From contig JAXMDZ010000003.1 in the NCBI GenBank assembly GCA_046348585.1, forward strand, positions 124,001 through 188,000: DNA of 64,000 nt. Direction: 5' to 3'. The translations under genes and the position numbers were made by a program. The notes under the pieces were generated by a model. The model saw only the letters and a list, made by a program, of their open reading frames with translations. It made no database searches and was not told the DNA's origin. This DNA is from JADZAI01 sp046348585. GTDB taxonomy: Bacteria; Pseudomonadota; Alphaproteobacteria; Micropepsales; Micropepsaceae. Of this stretch, positions 35,526-45,041 are shown one piece after another (position 1 is the first letter of the stretch; each line of letters begins with the position of its first letter).

Positions 35526-37571
35526 ATGTTCTCGATCCGCCGCCTTTCCCTGCGCCTTGCCAGCGGGGCCGCCGCGCTGGCGCTGCTCAGCCTTTCCGCC
35601 GAGGCGGGCGAACTGAAGCTGAAGCGGGTGATGCTGTCGTCGGGCGGCGTCGGCTATTTCGAATACCAGGCCGATGTGGACGGCTGGGAGACGCTGGAGA
35701 TCCCCGTGCGTCTCGATCAGGTGGACGACGTGCTGAAGAGCGCCGTCGTGTTCGACGAAACGGGCGGCAGCGGGACCATCGAACTCCAGGGCCGCGATTC
35801 GCTGACCGAAATCTTCCGCACCATGCCGATCGGGCCGGAGGCCTTCGCCTCGCCCGCCGCGCTCTATGCCGCCCTGCAGGGCGAGGAAGTGACGGTCAGC
35901 GAGCCGGTGAGCGCCACGGGCAAGATCGTCTCGGTGGTCGAGGAGACCGGCGAGAAGGACGGCGTCGCCCTCACCCGCCATCGCATGTCGCTGATGACCG
36001 AAAGCGGCCTCGTGCAGTTCGTGCTGGAGGACGCTCACGACATCGCCTTCACCAACGGCGCGCTCAACGACAAGGTCAACGCGGCGCTCAGCGCGGTCGC
36101 CACCAACCGCCAGCGCGAGCTGCGGACGCTGAAGATCACGGCGCGCGGCGACGGCAGCCGGACCGTCACGGTCGGCTTCGTCATCGAGGCGCCGCTGTGG
36201 AAGACCTCGTACCGCCTCGTCACCGCCGCCGACGGCAAGGCGCGGATGCAGGGCTGGGCGATCATCGAGAACGCCAGCGGCGCGGACTGGACGGATGTCG
36301 AACTGACGCTGGTCAGCGGCAACCCGGTGACGTTCCGCCAGTCGCTCTACGACAAATACTATGTCGACCGCCCCTATGTGCCGGTCGAGGTGCTGGGCCG
36401 CGTGACGCCGCGGCGGGACGACGGCGACATCGAAGAGGAAAAGGAGATGATCCCTCCACCGGCCGATGTGCCCCCGCTGCCCATCCCCGCGCCGCTGGAG
36501 CCCGCCGGTCCGGCGCCCGCCTCGACGGTGGAGTCCGACGACATCGCCGTTACCGGCACGCGGATGTCGGAGAAGCCGGGCCAGGTCGCGGCGGAGAGCA
36601 CCGAGGCGGCGACCTCGGTCATCTTCACGCTGTCGAACGCGGTGACCGCCGGGTCAGGCCAGTCGCTGACCGTGCCGATCCTCGACCGCGAGGTGCCGGC
36701 ACAGATGATTTCGTTCTATCAGCCCTACACCCATCCGACGCATCCTCTGTCGGCGGTGAAGCTGACCAACGAGACGGGCACCGGACTGCCGCCCGGCATC
36801 ACCACACTGTTCGACAATTCCAGCGGCCGGACGGTCTTTGCGGGCGATGCGGTGCTGAGCGTGCTGCCGGTCGGCGAGGACCGCATCCTCTCCTATGCGG
36901 TCGACCAGAAGGTGACGATCGACGAGGACGAGACCGAGGACAGCACGCTGTCCGGCGCCAAGCTGGTCAACGGCGTCCTGGAGACGGAAGTCTCGCGACG
37001 CAGCACCATGACCTACACTATCAAGGGCGCGGCGGCCGAGGACCGGACCGTGGTGATCGAGACGCCCCGCAATACGTGGGAGCTGACGTCCCACGACATC
37101 AACACGGTCGAAAAGGCGGGCGCCTATCTGCGTCTGCCGGTCGCGGTCGGAGCCGGCAAGACCGAGACGCTGAATGTCGTGTGGGAGAAGATCGATCACA
37201 ACAGCGCGGAGGTGATCGACGCCGGCTCGGACACCATCGCCTACTACGCCAGCGCCGACAGCAAGCTGCCCGAGCCGATCCGCGCCGCCTTCGCGCGGAT
37301 CGCCGAGTTGAAGGCAGCAGTCGCGCGGATCGACGAGGCCATCGAGCAGGCCAAGGCCGAGCGCGGCCGCATCCAGGAGGAGCAGGTGCGCATCCGCGCC
37401 AATCTGGAAGCGGTGCCGGAGGGCAGCGATCTGCAGCGGCGTTATCTTTCGACGCTCGCCGCGCAGGAGGATCGCCTCGCGGCGCTCGAAGCCGACATGG
37501 TTCGGCTGGCCGGCGAGCACGCGGCGGCCGAGGAGGCGCTGCGGGCCTATGTGATGAGCATCAATCTCTGA
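35526..37571 (+). CDS. DUF4139 domain exported protein with VTGTR motif
   Basis: A 681-residue exported protein (signal peptide ends near LSAEAG, residue 28). The N-terminal third has the FEYQADVDGWETLEIPV region typical of this family. The DUF4139 beta domain spans about 200-600 (for example WKTSYRLVTAADGKARMQGWAIIEN). The C-terminus is a coiled coil (about 585-680). A Pro/Glu-rich linker around 310-355 carries DDIAVTGTRMSEK, which resembles the segment starting the plug of TonB-dependent receptors. The role is unknown. It is followed after eight bases by an EthD gene. Confidence 0.82.
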   Translation: MFSIRRLSLRLASGAAALALLSLSAEAGELKLKRVMLSSGGVGYFEYQADVDGWETLEIPVRLDQVDDVLKSAVVFDETGGSGTIELQGRDSLTEIFRTMPIGPEAFASPAALYAALQGEEVTVSEPVSATGKIVSVVEETGEKDGVALTRHRMSLMTESGLVQFVLEDAHDIAFTNGALNDKVNAALSAVATNRQRELRTLKITARGDGSRTVTVGFVIEAPLWKTSYRLVTAADGKARMQGWAIIENASGADWTDVELTLVSGNPVTFRQSLYDKYYVDRPYVPVEVLGRVTPRRDDGDIEEEKEMIPPPADVPPLPIPAPLEPAGPAPASTVESDDIAVTGTRMSEKPGQVAAESTEAATSVIFTLSNAVTAGSGQSLTVPILDREVPAQMISFYQPYTHPTHPLSAVKLTNETGTGLPPGITTLFDNSSGRTVFAGDAVLSVLPVGEDRILSYAVDQKVTIDEDETEDSTLSGAKLVNGVLETEVSRRSTMTYTIKGAAAEDRTVVIETPRNTWELTSHDINTVEKAGAYLRLPVAVGAGKTETLNVVWEKIDHNSAEVIDAGSDTIAYYASADSKLPEPIRAAFARIAELKAAVARIDEAIEQAKAERGRIQEEQVRIRANLEAVPEGSDLQRRYLSTLAAQEDRLAALEADMVRLAGEHAAAEEALRAYVMSINL

Positions 37572-37579
37572 GGGCCGCG

Positions 37580-37942
37580 ATGATCAAGCTGACCTTCTGC
37601 CTCGTGCGCCTGCCCCACCTGACGCGCGAGGCGTTCCAGGATTACTGGCTCAACACGCACGCCCCCCTGGTGCGCAGCGTCGCCGCGACGCTGCGCATCC
37701 GCCGCTATGTCCAGCTTCACTCGTTCGATCCGGAGATCAGCATGGGGACGAGGGCCTCGCGCGGCGGGCCGGAGCAGTATGACGGCGTCGCCGAATTGTG
37801 GTGGGACAGTTTCGAGGACATGGCGGCGAGCGGCGAGGCCGCCGCCGAGGCCGGCCGGCTGCTGCTGGAGGACGAGAAGCGGTTCATCGATCTTTCGCGC
37901 TCGCCGCTCTGGTGGGGCGAGGAGAAGACGATCATCGAGTGA
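37580..37942 (+). CDS. EthD family protein
   Basis: A 120-residue dimeric alpha-beta barrel protein of the EthD family, members of which help degrade ethers or other xenobiotics or form polyketide cyclases. It begins MIKLTFCLVRLPHLTREAFQ, with the family YWLNTHAPLVRS motif (about residues 24-35) and the C-terminal FEDMAASGEA region. It sits eight bases after the DUF4139 gene, probably co-transcribed, and before a strong bidirectional terminator. The FMO-type monooxygenase gene lies on the other side, so a shared catabolic role is possible but unproven. Confidence 0.85.
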   Translation: MIKLTFCLVRLPHLTREAFQDYWLNTHAPLVRSVAATLRIRRYVQLHSFDPEISMGTRASRGGPEQYDGVAELWWDSFEDMAASGEAAAEAGRLLLEDEKRFIDLSRSPLWWGEEKTIIE

Positions 37943-37960
37943 TTGCGGCGCCGAACAGAC

Positions 37961-37987
37961 TCATGGCCGGGAGCGACCCGGCCATGA
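37961..37987. terminator. Bidirectional terminator hairpin
   Basis: Perfect eleven-base arms TCATGGCCGGG and CCCGGCCATGA flank a five-base loop, between the convergent EthD and monooxygenase genes. It lacks a long T-run on either side, but its position suits both transcripts. Confidence 0.65.
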
Positions 37988-38013
37988 GGCAGTTCCGGAC
38001 GGGGCGCGCCCTC

Positions 38014-39516
38014 TCAGGTGTACTTGAACTCCTTGCCGTCCAGGTCGATGGCCGGGAGCGTCTTGGTTTCGGCCCAGTAGTCCTGCGTGTGCTGCCATTC
38101 GGGCTTGTCGCCGCGCTTGGGCAGCAGGTGCATGGAACGCATCAGATAGCCGGGATTGAAGTTCTCCGGGTCCATCCAGGACAGAAGCGGCATGTCCTTG
38201 TCCTCGGGCCGCAGCGCCACCTCGACCCGCTTGGCGCCCTTCTCGTCCATGTGCTTGAGCAGGCGGCAGACGAAATCGCCGATCAGGTCGGCGCGCAGCG
38301 TCCAGCTGGCGCGGAAATAGCCGAAGATCCACACCATGTTCGGAACGCCCGTGAACATCATGCCGCGATAGGTCACGGTGTTGGCGAAATCGAGCGGCTT
38401 GCCGTCGATGGTGAAGGCGATGTCGCCCAGCACCGAGAGGTTGAAGCCGGTCGCCGTGATGATGATGTCGGCCTCAAGCTCCTTGCCGGATTTCAGCAGG
38501 ATGCCCTTCGCGGTGAAGCGGTCGATCTCGTCGGTCTCGACCGAGAGCTTGCCCTTCGCCGCCGCCTGGAAGATGTCGCCGTCGGGCACGAAGGCGATGC
38601 GCTGACGCCACGGGCGGTAGCTGGGCGTGAAGTGCTTGTTCACGACCTCTTCGGGCAGGAACATCTTCACGCCGGCGAGCAGTTCCTGCTTGACGGTTTC
38701 GGGTTCCTCGAACGAGCGGCGGGTGAACTCCGCCTGATCGAACAGCACCTTGCGCCGGACGATCTCGTGAATCCACGTCTCGTCGATTTCAAGCTGGCGC
38801 AGCGTATTGGCGAGATCGTTCTCGTTGCGGCCGGGGATGAAATAGGTCGGCGAACGCTGGAGCAGCGTGACATGGGCGCAGTCGTCGGCCATCGCCGGGA
38901 CGATCGTCGCCGCCGTCGCGCCGGAGCCGATCACCAGGACGTTCTTGCCCTTGTAGTCGAGATCCTCGGGCCAGGTCTGGGGATGGACGATGCGGCCCTT
39001 GAAGTCCGACATGCCCTTCCATTCGGGCGTGTAGCCTTCGGAGTGGCGGTAATAGCCCTGGCACATCCAGAGGAAATTGGCCGTGAAGCGCAGATCCTCG
39101 TTGGTGTCGGTGCGGACGGCCTCGATGGTCCAGAGGTTGTCCTTGCTGGACCATTCCGCCGACACGATCTTGTGCTGGTAGCGGATGTGCGGGCCCAGTT
39201 TGTTCTCGTCGATCACCTCGCCCATATAGGTGAGGATTTCCTCGGCGGTGGCGATCGGCGGGCCGACCCACGGCTTGAAGCGGTAGCCGAAGGTGTAGAG
39301 GTCGCTGTCGGAGCGGATGCCCGGATAGCGGTGCATCAGCCAGGTGCCGCCGAAGCTCTCAAGCCCTTCGAGCACGACGAAGGTCTTGCCGGGGCACTGG
39401 GTGGCGAGGTGGTAGGCGCCGCCGACGCCCGAAATGCCCGCCCCGACGATGAGCACGTCGAAATGCTCGGTCTTGCCGGGGGCGGATTTGGGGCGGCTGG
39501 CTTCGGTGACTGTCAT
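38014..39516 (-). CDS. Flavin-containing (Baeyer-Villiger type) monooxygenase
   Basis: A 500-residue FAD/NADPH class B monooxygenase. The FAD fold is VLIVGAGISGVGGAYHLA (residues 21-38), the second dinucleotide fold is VLVIGSGATAATIVPAMA, and the Baeyer-Villiger fingerprint FKGRIVHPQTWP (FxGxxxHxxxWP) is intact. It could oxidise ketones to esters or N/S atoms; the substrate is unreadable. The ATG at 39516 diverges from ilvD across 221 bases. It converges with the EthD gene, and no regulator lies next to it. Confidence 0.92.
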   Translation of the reverse strand: MTVTEASRPKSAPGKTEHFDVLIVGAGISGVGGAYHLATQCPGKTFVVLEGLESFGGTWLMHRYPGIRSDSDLYTFGYRFKPWVGPPIATAEEILTYMGEVIDENKLGPHIRYQHKIVSAEWSSKDNLWTIEAVRTDTNEDLRFTANFLWMCQGYYRHSEGYTPEWKGMSDFKGRIVHPQTWPEDLDYKGKNVLVIGSGATAATIVPAMADDCAHVTLLQRSPTYFIPGRNENDLANTLRQLEIDETWIHEIVRRKVLFDQAEFTRRSFEEPETVKQELLAGVKMFLPEEVVNKHFTPSYRPWRQRIAFVPDGDIFQAAAKGKLSVETDEIDRFTAKGILLKSGKELEADIIITATGFNLSVLGDIAFTIDGKPLDFANTVTYRGMMFTGVPNMVWIFGYFRASWTLRADLIGDFVCRLLKHMDEKGAKRVEVALRPEDKDMPLLSWMDPENFNPGYLMRSMHLLPKRGDKPEWQHTQDYWAETKTLPAIDLDGKEFKYT

Positions 39517-39737
39517 GGCCGGCTTTCCTGATGGAGCGGCCCGCGTGCGATGCGCAGGCCGCCTGTTTCCTCAACGCAATCAACCTAGAGGCACATCGCC
39601 AGCGATCATTGATCGAAGTCAAAAGGATTCACGCATGACGCTGCGTCAGGCGGGGCCGGGTGCGGGTGGCCGCAGGGCCTGAGCGGGACTATATTGCCTT
39701 TGCGAGGCGCTCGGCCTCACAGGATCAGGGTTTCGTC

Positions 39738-41627
39738 ATGCCTCCGTATCGTTCCCGCACCTCGACCCACGGCCGCAACATGGCCGGCGCCAGGGGCCTG
39801 TGGCGCGCCACCGGCATGCGCGAAACCGATTTCGGCAAGCCGATCATCGCCATCGCCAACTCGTTCACGCAGTTCGTGCCGGGCCACGTCCATCTCCAGA
39901 ACCTCGGCCAGCTGGTCGCCCGCGAGATCGAACAGGCCGGCGGCGTCGCCAAGGAATTCAACACCATCGCGGTCGATGACGGCATCGCGATGGGCCATGA
40001 CGGCATGCTCTACTCCCTGCCCTCGCGCGAGCTGATCGCCGACAGCGTCGAGTACATGGTCAACGCACACTGCGCCGACGCGCTGGTCTGCATCTCGAAC
40101 TGCGACAAGATCACGCCCGGCATGCTGATGGCGGCGCTGCGGCTCAACATTCCGGCGGTGTTCGTTTCCGGCGGCCCGATGGAGGCCGGCAAGGTCGTGC
40201 TGAGCACGGGCCCGCGCAAGATCGACCTGATCGACGCCATGGTCGCGGCGGCCGACGACAAGGTGAGCGATAGCGACATCCAGACCATCGAGCGCTCGGC
40301 CTGCCCGACCTGCGGCTCGTGTTCGGGCATGTTCACCGCGAACTCGATGAACTGCCTGACCGAGGCGATGGGCCTGTCGCTGCCCGGCAACGGTTCGGTG
40401 CTGGCGACCCATGCCGACCGCAAGGAATTGTTCCTGGAAGCCGGGCGCACGGCGGTGAGGCTCGCAAGGCGCTATTACGAAGACGGCGACGAGACCGTGC
40501 TGCCGCGCGCCATCGCCAGCTTCGCGGGTTTCGAGAACGCCATGACGGTCGATATCGCCATGGGCGGTTCGACCAACACGGTTCTGCACCTGCTCGCCGC
40601 CGCGCAGGAGGCCGGGGTGAACTTCACCATGGCCGACATCGACCGCCTGTCGCGGCGCGTGCCGTGCCTGTGCAAGGTCGCGCCCAACAAGGCCGACGTC
40701 CACATCGAGGACGTGCACCGGGCGGGCGGCATCATGGCGATCATGGGCGAACTCGACCGCGCCGGGCTGCTGCACCGCGACCTGCCGACCGTCCATGCCG
40801 CGACGCTGGGCGAGGCGCTGGACCGCTGGGACATCGCGCGCGCGCCCTCCGAGGCGGTCAAGACGTTCTATCGCGCCGCGCCGGGCGGCGTGCCGACCCA
40901 GACCGCGTTCAGCCAGGATCGCCGCTACGACGATCTCGACACTGACCGGGCGGGCGGCGTGGTCCGCGACGCGGCGCACGCCTTCAGCGCCGATGGCGGC
41001 ATCGCGGTGCTGTTCGGCAATCTCGCCGAGGACGGCTGCATCGTGAAGACGGCGGGGGTCGACGAGAGCATCCTGAAATTCGCCGGGCCGGCGCGCGTCT
41101 ATGAGAGCCAGGAGGGCGCGGTTTCGGGCATTCTCACCGGCGAGGTGAAGGCCGGGGACGTGGTGGTCATCCGCTACGAGGGGCCGAAGGGCGGCCCCGG
41201 CATGCAGGAGATGCTCTACCCCACCAGCTATCTGAAATCGAAGGGCCTCGGCAAAGCCTGCGCGCTGATCACCGACGGGCGGTTCTCGGGCGGCACGTCG
41301 GGCCTCTCGATCGGTCACGCCTCGCCGGAAGCGGCCGAGGGCGGCGCGATCGGTCTGGTGGAGACCGGCGACCGGATCGAGATCGACATCCCTGCCCGCT
41401 CGATCCGCCTGGCCGTCTCGGACGCCGAACTCGAACGCCGCCGCGCGAAGATGGAGGCGCAGGGCGATGCCGCCTGGCTGCCGCCGCGGCCGCGCAAGGT
41501 TTCGCCCGCGCTCCAGGCCTATGCCGCGATGACTACGAGCGCGGCGCGCGGCGCGGTGCGCGACGTGACCCAGCTCCGCCGCGCGGCGCGCCCGGCCAAG
41601 CGGCGCTCCGCCGAAGCGGCGGAGTGA
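39738..41627 (+). CDS. ilvD: Dihydroxy-acid dehydratase
   Basis: Removes water from dihydroxy-acids in the synthesis of valine, leucine and isoleucine. The 629-residue Fe-S enzyme begins MPPYRSRTSTHGRNMAGARG, with cluster ligands in ISNCDKITPGM and ACPTCGSCSGMFTANSM, and the C-terminal LITDGRFSGGTSG motif. The ATG at 39738 opens the family start; the in-frame reading upstream is not family sequence. The 221-base leader contains no branched-chain-rich leader peptide. The Lys/Arg-rich tail after residue 600 is slightly longer than usual. Confidence 0.97.
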   Translation: MPPYRSRTSTHGRNMAGARGLWRATGMRETDFGKPIIAIANSFTQFVPGHVHLQNLGQLVAREIEQAGGVAKEFNTIAVDDGIAMGHDGMLYSLPSRELIADSVEYMVNAHCADALVCISNCDKITPGMLMAALRLNIPAVFVSGGPMEAGKVVLSTGPRKIDLIDAMVAAADDKVSDSDIQTIERSACPTCGSCSGMFTANSMNCLTEAMGLSLPGNGSVLATHADRKELFLEAGRTAVRLARRYYEDGDETVLPRAIASFAGFENAMTVDIAMGGSTNTVLHLLAAAQEAGVNFTMADIDRLSRRVPCLCKVAPNKADVHIEDVHRAGGIMAIMGELDRAGLLHRDLPTVHAATLGEALDRWDIARAPSEAVKTFYRAAPGGVPTQTAFSQDRRYDDLDTDRAGGVVRDAAHAFSADGGIAVLFGNLAEDGCIVKTAGVDESILKFAGPARVYESQEGAVSGILTGEVKAGDVVVIRYEGPKGGPGMQEMLYPTSYLKSKGLGKACALITDGRFSGGTSGLSIGHASPEAAEGGAIGLVETGDRIEIDIPARSIRLAVSDAELERRRAKMEAQGDAAWLPPRPRKVSPALQAYAAMTTSAARGAVRDVTQLRRAARPAKRRSAEAAE

Positions 41628-41636
41628 GGGCGCGGC

Positions 41637-42221
41637 TCAGCCGGGTTCGAACAGCGCCTGGAGCAGGTCGATGTGCAGCGCGCGCCGGTTGAGCGTCTGG
41701 CGCTTGCGCAGCACGACCAGCGTATCGGCCGCCTCGACCGTATCGAAATACTTCTCCGCATTGGAGTAGCGGTGACGCAGCGCGTAGTCGTGGCAGATGA
41801 TCGTCGCGGCGTCGTCGGCCATCACCGCGCAGGTCAGCAGCGCCGCCGTGCGGAAGCGGCCATCCACCAGAATGAGATCGAAGCGGAAATCCGTCAGCGC
41901 GAACGGATCGATGCAGTAGGACGGCCAGTTGCGGATTTTCGTCTCGCCCGCGGGCAGACCCCAGGCTCCGACCGGCCCGATGTCGACATGGCGAAACGAC
42001 ACGCGGCCGGCCTTGAGGGCGGTCTGGATGTCCTCCTGCTCCTTCAGCCTTTCGATCCAGGCGCGGTCGGTATCGATCGAATAGATGGTCGCCCGGCTGA
42101 CCTGCGCGGCCATGACCGTGCTGCCGCCGCAGCCATATTCCAGATAGTGCGCGCGCCCCTCCAGATGCCGCCGGAGTATGGCGGCCTCGGCCGGAGTCAT
42201 TGCGATCGGGTAGCCGGCCAT
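41637..42221 (-). CDS. Class I SAM methyltransferase-like protein
   Basis: A 194-residue protein with a methyltransferase-like fold. The SAM-binding motif I region reads YLEYGCGGSTVMAAQV (about residues 27-42), IYSIDTDRAWIERL is the acidic second strand and DLILVDGRFRTAAL is motif IV. It is close to proteins annotated as sugar or lipid-linked small-molecule methyltransferases, but no substrate domain is visible. It runs with the TTC38-like gene 13 bases upstream and converges with ilvD. Substrate unknown. Confidence 0.7.
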   Translation of the reverse strand: MAGYPIAMTPAEAAILRRHLEGRAHYLEYGCGGSTVMAAQVSRATIYSIDTDRAWIERLKEQEDIQTALKAGRVSFRHVDIGPVGAWGLPAGETKIRNWPSYCIDPFALTDFRFDLILVDGRFRTAALLTCAVMADDAATIICHDYALRHRYSNAEKYFDTVEAADTLVVLRKRQTLNRRALHIDLLQALFEPG

Positions 42222-42234
42222 GCGCCTGTCCCTT

Positions 42235-43554
42235 CTAGGTCATCGCGGCGGCGCGGGCCGCCCAGGCGCGGTTGATGGGGCTGCCGGCTTTCCAGGACAG
42301 GCGCTCGGCGGTCAGCGCATCCGCGAGGGCGCGGTCGCCGGCGCGGATCGCGGCTTCCGTCGCGGTCCAGTGCACGGCGTCGCGCTGGGCGTGGCTGCCG
42401 CCGCCGATGGCGAGCTTCGGCAGCGCCGGAACGAGATGGGCCAGCGCGCCCTGCCAGCCGCCGCGCCCGAACGCCCAGACGCCGCGCATCACCGGCAGGC
42501 CGGCCTCACGCGTGGCGAGCGCGTTGATGAAGCGGCCCTCGGCGGCCCGGACGGCGGCGGCCTCAAGCCGGCCATAGGCGGCGTCGCGCCCGGTCGCCGC
42601 AAAGGCCATGGCGGCGTGCATGTCGTTGAAGGCGTAGAGGCCCTGTTCGGCGCGCGCCTCCCAGGCGTCGGCGATTGCGGTCCAGCGGTCGCCGACATCG
42701 TGGCCGAGCGTCCACACCCGCCAGAGCAGCGCCGCCGCGTCGCAGAGCTGAAGCGCCTGCGCGAGCCCCAGCGTGAGGATGTGCGCGTCGTAGATCGACA
42801 GCAGCGCAGCGGGGTGGCCGCTTTCGAGTTCGGCGACCGCCATGTGCCACCAATTGTGGCAGGCGAGGAGGCCGTCCTTGTCCCAGCCCTTTTCGGTCGC
42901 GCGCAGCCAGGCGACGCCCTCCTCCGCCCGGCCTTCCATCTCCATGACATGGGCGACGGCGTGCGCGCCCCAGGCGTCCTGCGGGTCGCGGGCGACCGCC
43001 TCGCGGCCCGCCGCCTCGGCGCGGCGATAGTCGCCCGCTTCCTCAAGTCCGAAAGCGTGCATCCCCAGCACATAGCCGTAGCCGGGCACGCTCTCATTCC
43101 AGTGCGGCAGAACGCGGGCGACGCGATCGCGCAGCATCGTCGAATGGCCGAGGAAGAAATCGCCCTGCTGCGCCATCTGGATGGCGAAGATGTCGCGCGG
43201 GTGATCGATGGCGATGCGTCCCCAGGTTTCGGTGGCGCGTTCGAAGTCGCCCTCGGCGAAAAGCCGCGCGGCGGCGACATGGGCGCGCTCGCGGTCGTTG
43301 GCGCGCGCCAGCAGCGGTTCGGCGGCGCTGAGGGCGCGGTGGGTGTAGCTGTCAAAGGTCCGGTCCACCGCCGTCGCGAACACCGCCGCGAGGAAGGCGT
43401 GGCCCATGACGAAATCCGGCTGCGCCTTCAGCGCCTCGACCAGCGTGCCGACCGGGTCGCCATGGAAGGCGTTGAGCTGCGCGGTGGCGCTATCGAGCGC
43501 GGCGACGGCGGCCGTGGATGACGTGGAGAGGGCGTTGCCGCGGCAGTCTTGCAT
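42235..43554 (-). CDS. TTC38-like tetratricopeptide repeat protein
   Basis: A 439-residue alpha-helical protein resembling the tetratricopeptide-repeat protein 38 family. Typical segments are HPRDIFAIQMAQQGDFFLG, VPGYGYVLGMHAFGLEEAG and CHNWWHMAVAELESG with paired tryptophans. Helix-turn repeats run throughout, with no signal peptide or enzyme motif. It lies five bases after the NAD(P)HX repair gene, so it is probably co-transcribed with it. The family has no established role in bacteria. Confidence 0.8.
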   Translation of the reverse strand: MQDCRGNALSTSSTAAVAALDSATAQLNAFHGDPVGTLVEALKAQPDFVMGHAFLAAVFATAVDRTFDSYTHRALSAAEPLLARANDRERAHVAAARLFAEGDFERATETWGRIAIDHPRDIFAIQMAQQGDFFLGHSTMLRDRVARVLPHWNESVPGYGYVLGMHAFGLEEAGDYRRAEAAGREAVARDPQDAWGAHAVAHVMEMEGRAEEGVAWLRATEKGWDKDGLLACHNWWHMAVAELESGHPAALLSIYDAHILTLGLAQALQLCDAAALLWRVWTLGHDVGDRWTAIADAWEARAEQGLYAFNDMHAAMAFAATGRDAAYGRLEAAAVRAAEGRFINALATREAGLPVMRGVWAFGRGGWQGALAHLVPALPKLAIGGGSHAQRDAVHWTATEAAIRAGDRALADALTAERLSWKAGSPINRAWAARAAAMT

Positions 43555-43559
43555 GGGGC

Positions 43560-45041
43560 TCAGGCCTGACTTGAAAGGGCGGAAAGAACGGCGGGGATGG
43601 CGGGCGGCAGGTCGTCGGCGACGAGGCCCGGGCCTGCATGGCGCGCCGCCGCGCCGTGCAGGGCGACGCCGGCGCAGGCGGCCTCGAAGGGGTCCAGCCC
43701 CTGGGCCAGCAGGCCGCCGATGAGGCCGGCGAGCACGTCGCCGGTTCCGGCGGTGGCGAGGTCGGGCGGCGACAGCGCGTCGATGACGGCGCGGCCGTCC
43801 GGCGCGGCGATGACGGTGTCCGGTCCCTTGAAGACGATGACGGCTCCTGCCTGCCGGGCGGCTTCGCGCGTGGCCTCCAGCTTGCCGGTGCGCGGCAGGG
43901 CGGCGGCGATGGCGGGAAAGAGCCGCTCGAACTCGCCGCCATGGGGGGTGAGGACGCAGCGTTCGTGAGTCTTCTGAATCGCTTGCGCGCCGGTCCTCGC
44001 AATCAGAGTCAGCGCGTCGGCGTCGAGCACGGTGGCGCGGCGCGCGGCGAGAACGCCGTTCACCTTGGCGGCGGCGGTCTGGTCGAGGCCGAGGCCGGGG
44101 CCGATGACGACGGCGTTGCGGCGTTCGTCGGCGAGCGCGGTTTCGAGGAGGTCGCTGCGCACCATCACGGCGTCGAGGCGCGCGGCGTGGATGCGCGCGG
44201 CCTCCAGCGGCGCGACGATGGTGGTGAGCCCTGCCCCGGCGCGCGCGGCGGCCAGCGCGGCGAGGCGCGAGGCCCCGGTCGTTTCCGGCCCGCCCGAGAC
44301 GACGAGGCAATGGCCGCGCGTGTATTTGTGCCCGCCCGGATCGGGCGGCGAGGCGGCCGCGCCCGCCAGCGCGAAGTTTTCGGGGCCTGCCGCGAGCGCG
44401 CGGCCGATGGCCTCCGGCGGCATGCCGATGTCAGCGACCGCGACCGTGCCGCAGCGGGCGCGGCCTGGCATCAGCAGATGGCCGGGCTTGCGGCGGACGA
44501 AGGTGACGGTGAGCGCGGCGTGGAAGCCGACGCCGCCGAGCGCCGCGCCGGTGTCGCCATGGACGCCGCTCGGCACGTCGATGGCGACGATGCGGTCCTT
44601 CAGCCGGACCGAGGCTTCGGCGAGACGGGCGGCCTCGCCCTCCAGCGGACGGGCGAGGCCCGCGCCGAACAGCGCATCGACGAACAGCTCCGCCATCGGG
44701 TTCGATTCGGCGATCGGCAGCGTCTCGCCGGTCCAGCGGCGGAAGGCTTCGGCGGCGTCGCCCTTGAGCGCGGCGGTGGGGCAAAGCGTTTCGCACCAGA
44801 CCGGCCAGCCGCGCTGCTTCAGGATGCGGGCCGCGACATAGCCGTCGCCGCCATTGTTGCCGGGACCGCAAAGGACCGCCGTGGGACGCGGCGTGAAACG
44901 GCGGCCGATCTCGTCGGCGACCGCACGGCCGGCGTTTTCCATGAGAACCATCGACGGCACGCCGAGACCGGGCGCGGCGGCGTCGGCCGCCGACATCTGC
45001 GCCACGGTCAGCAGCCGGTCGAGGACCGCCCGGACCGTCAT
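43560..45041 (-). CDS. nnr: Bifunctional NAD(P)HX epimerase and ADP/ATP-dependent dehydratase
   Basis: Repairs hydrated NAD(P)H. The 493-residue protein fuses the epimerase (about residues 1-215; GPGNNGGDGYVAARIL at 59 and onward) to the dehydratase (about 225-493; TPHGGEF and the nucleotide-binding TAGTGDVLAGLIGG). Both halves look intact. Its ATG overlaps the stop of the upstream amidase (ATGA). This gene commonly sits next to glnB-glnA in Alphaproteobacteria, whereas here glnA lies about 7 kb upstream, separated by catabolic genes and recQ. Confidence 0.95.
   Translation of the reverse strand: MTVRAVLDRLLTVAQMSAADAAAPGLGVPSMVLMENAGRAVADEIGRRFTPRPTAVLCGPGNNGGDGYVAARILKQRGWPVWCETLCPTAALKGDAAEAFRRWTGETLPIAESNPMAELFVDALFGAGLARPLEGEAARLAEASVRLKDRIVAIDVPSGVHGDTGAALGGVGFHAALTVTFVRRKPGHLLMPGRARCGTVAVADIGMPPEAIGRALAAGPENFALAGAAASPPDPGGHKYTRGHCLVVSGGPETTGASRLAALAAARAGAGLTTIVAPLEAARIHAARLDAVMVRSDLLETALADERRNAVVIGPGLGLDQTAAAKVNGVLAARRATVLDADALTLIARTGAQAIQKTHERCVLTPHGGEFERLFPAIAAALPRTGKLEATREAARQAGAVIVFKGPDTVIAAPDGRAVIDALSPPDLATAGTGDVLAGLIGGLLAQGLDPFEAACAGVALHGAAARHAGPGLVADDLPPAIPAVLSALSSQA

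Noticed and set aside
39635..39682. Possible ilvD leader peptide
   Set aside because: The short frame (MTLRQAGPGAGGRRA) contains no run of isoleucine, valine or leucine codons and no paired attenuator hairpins.
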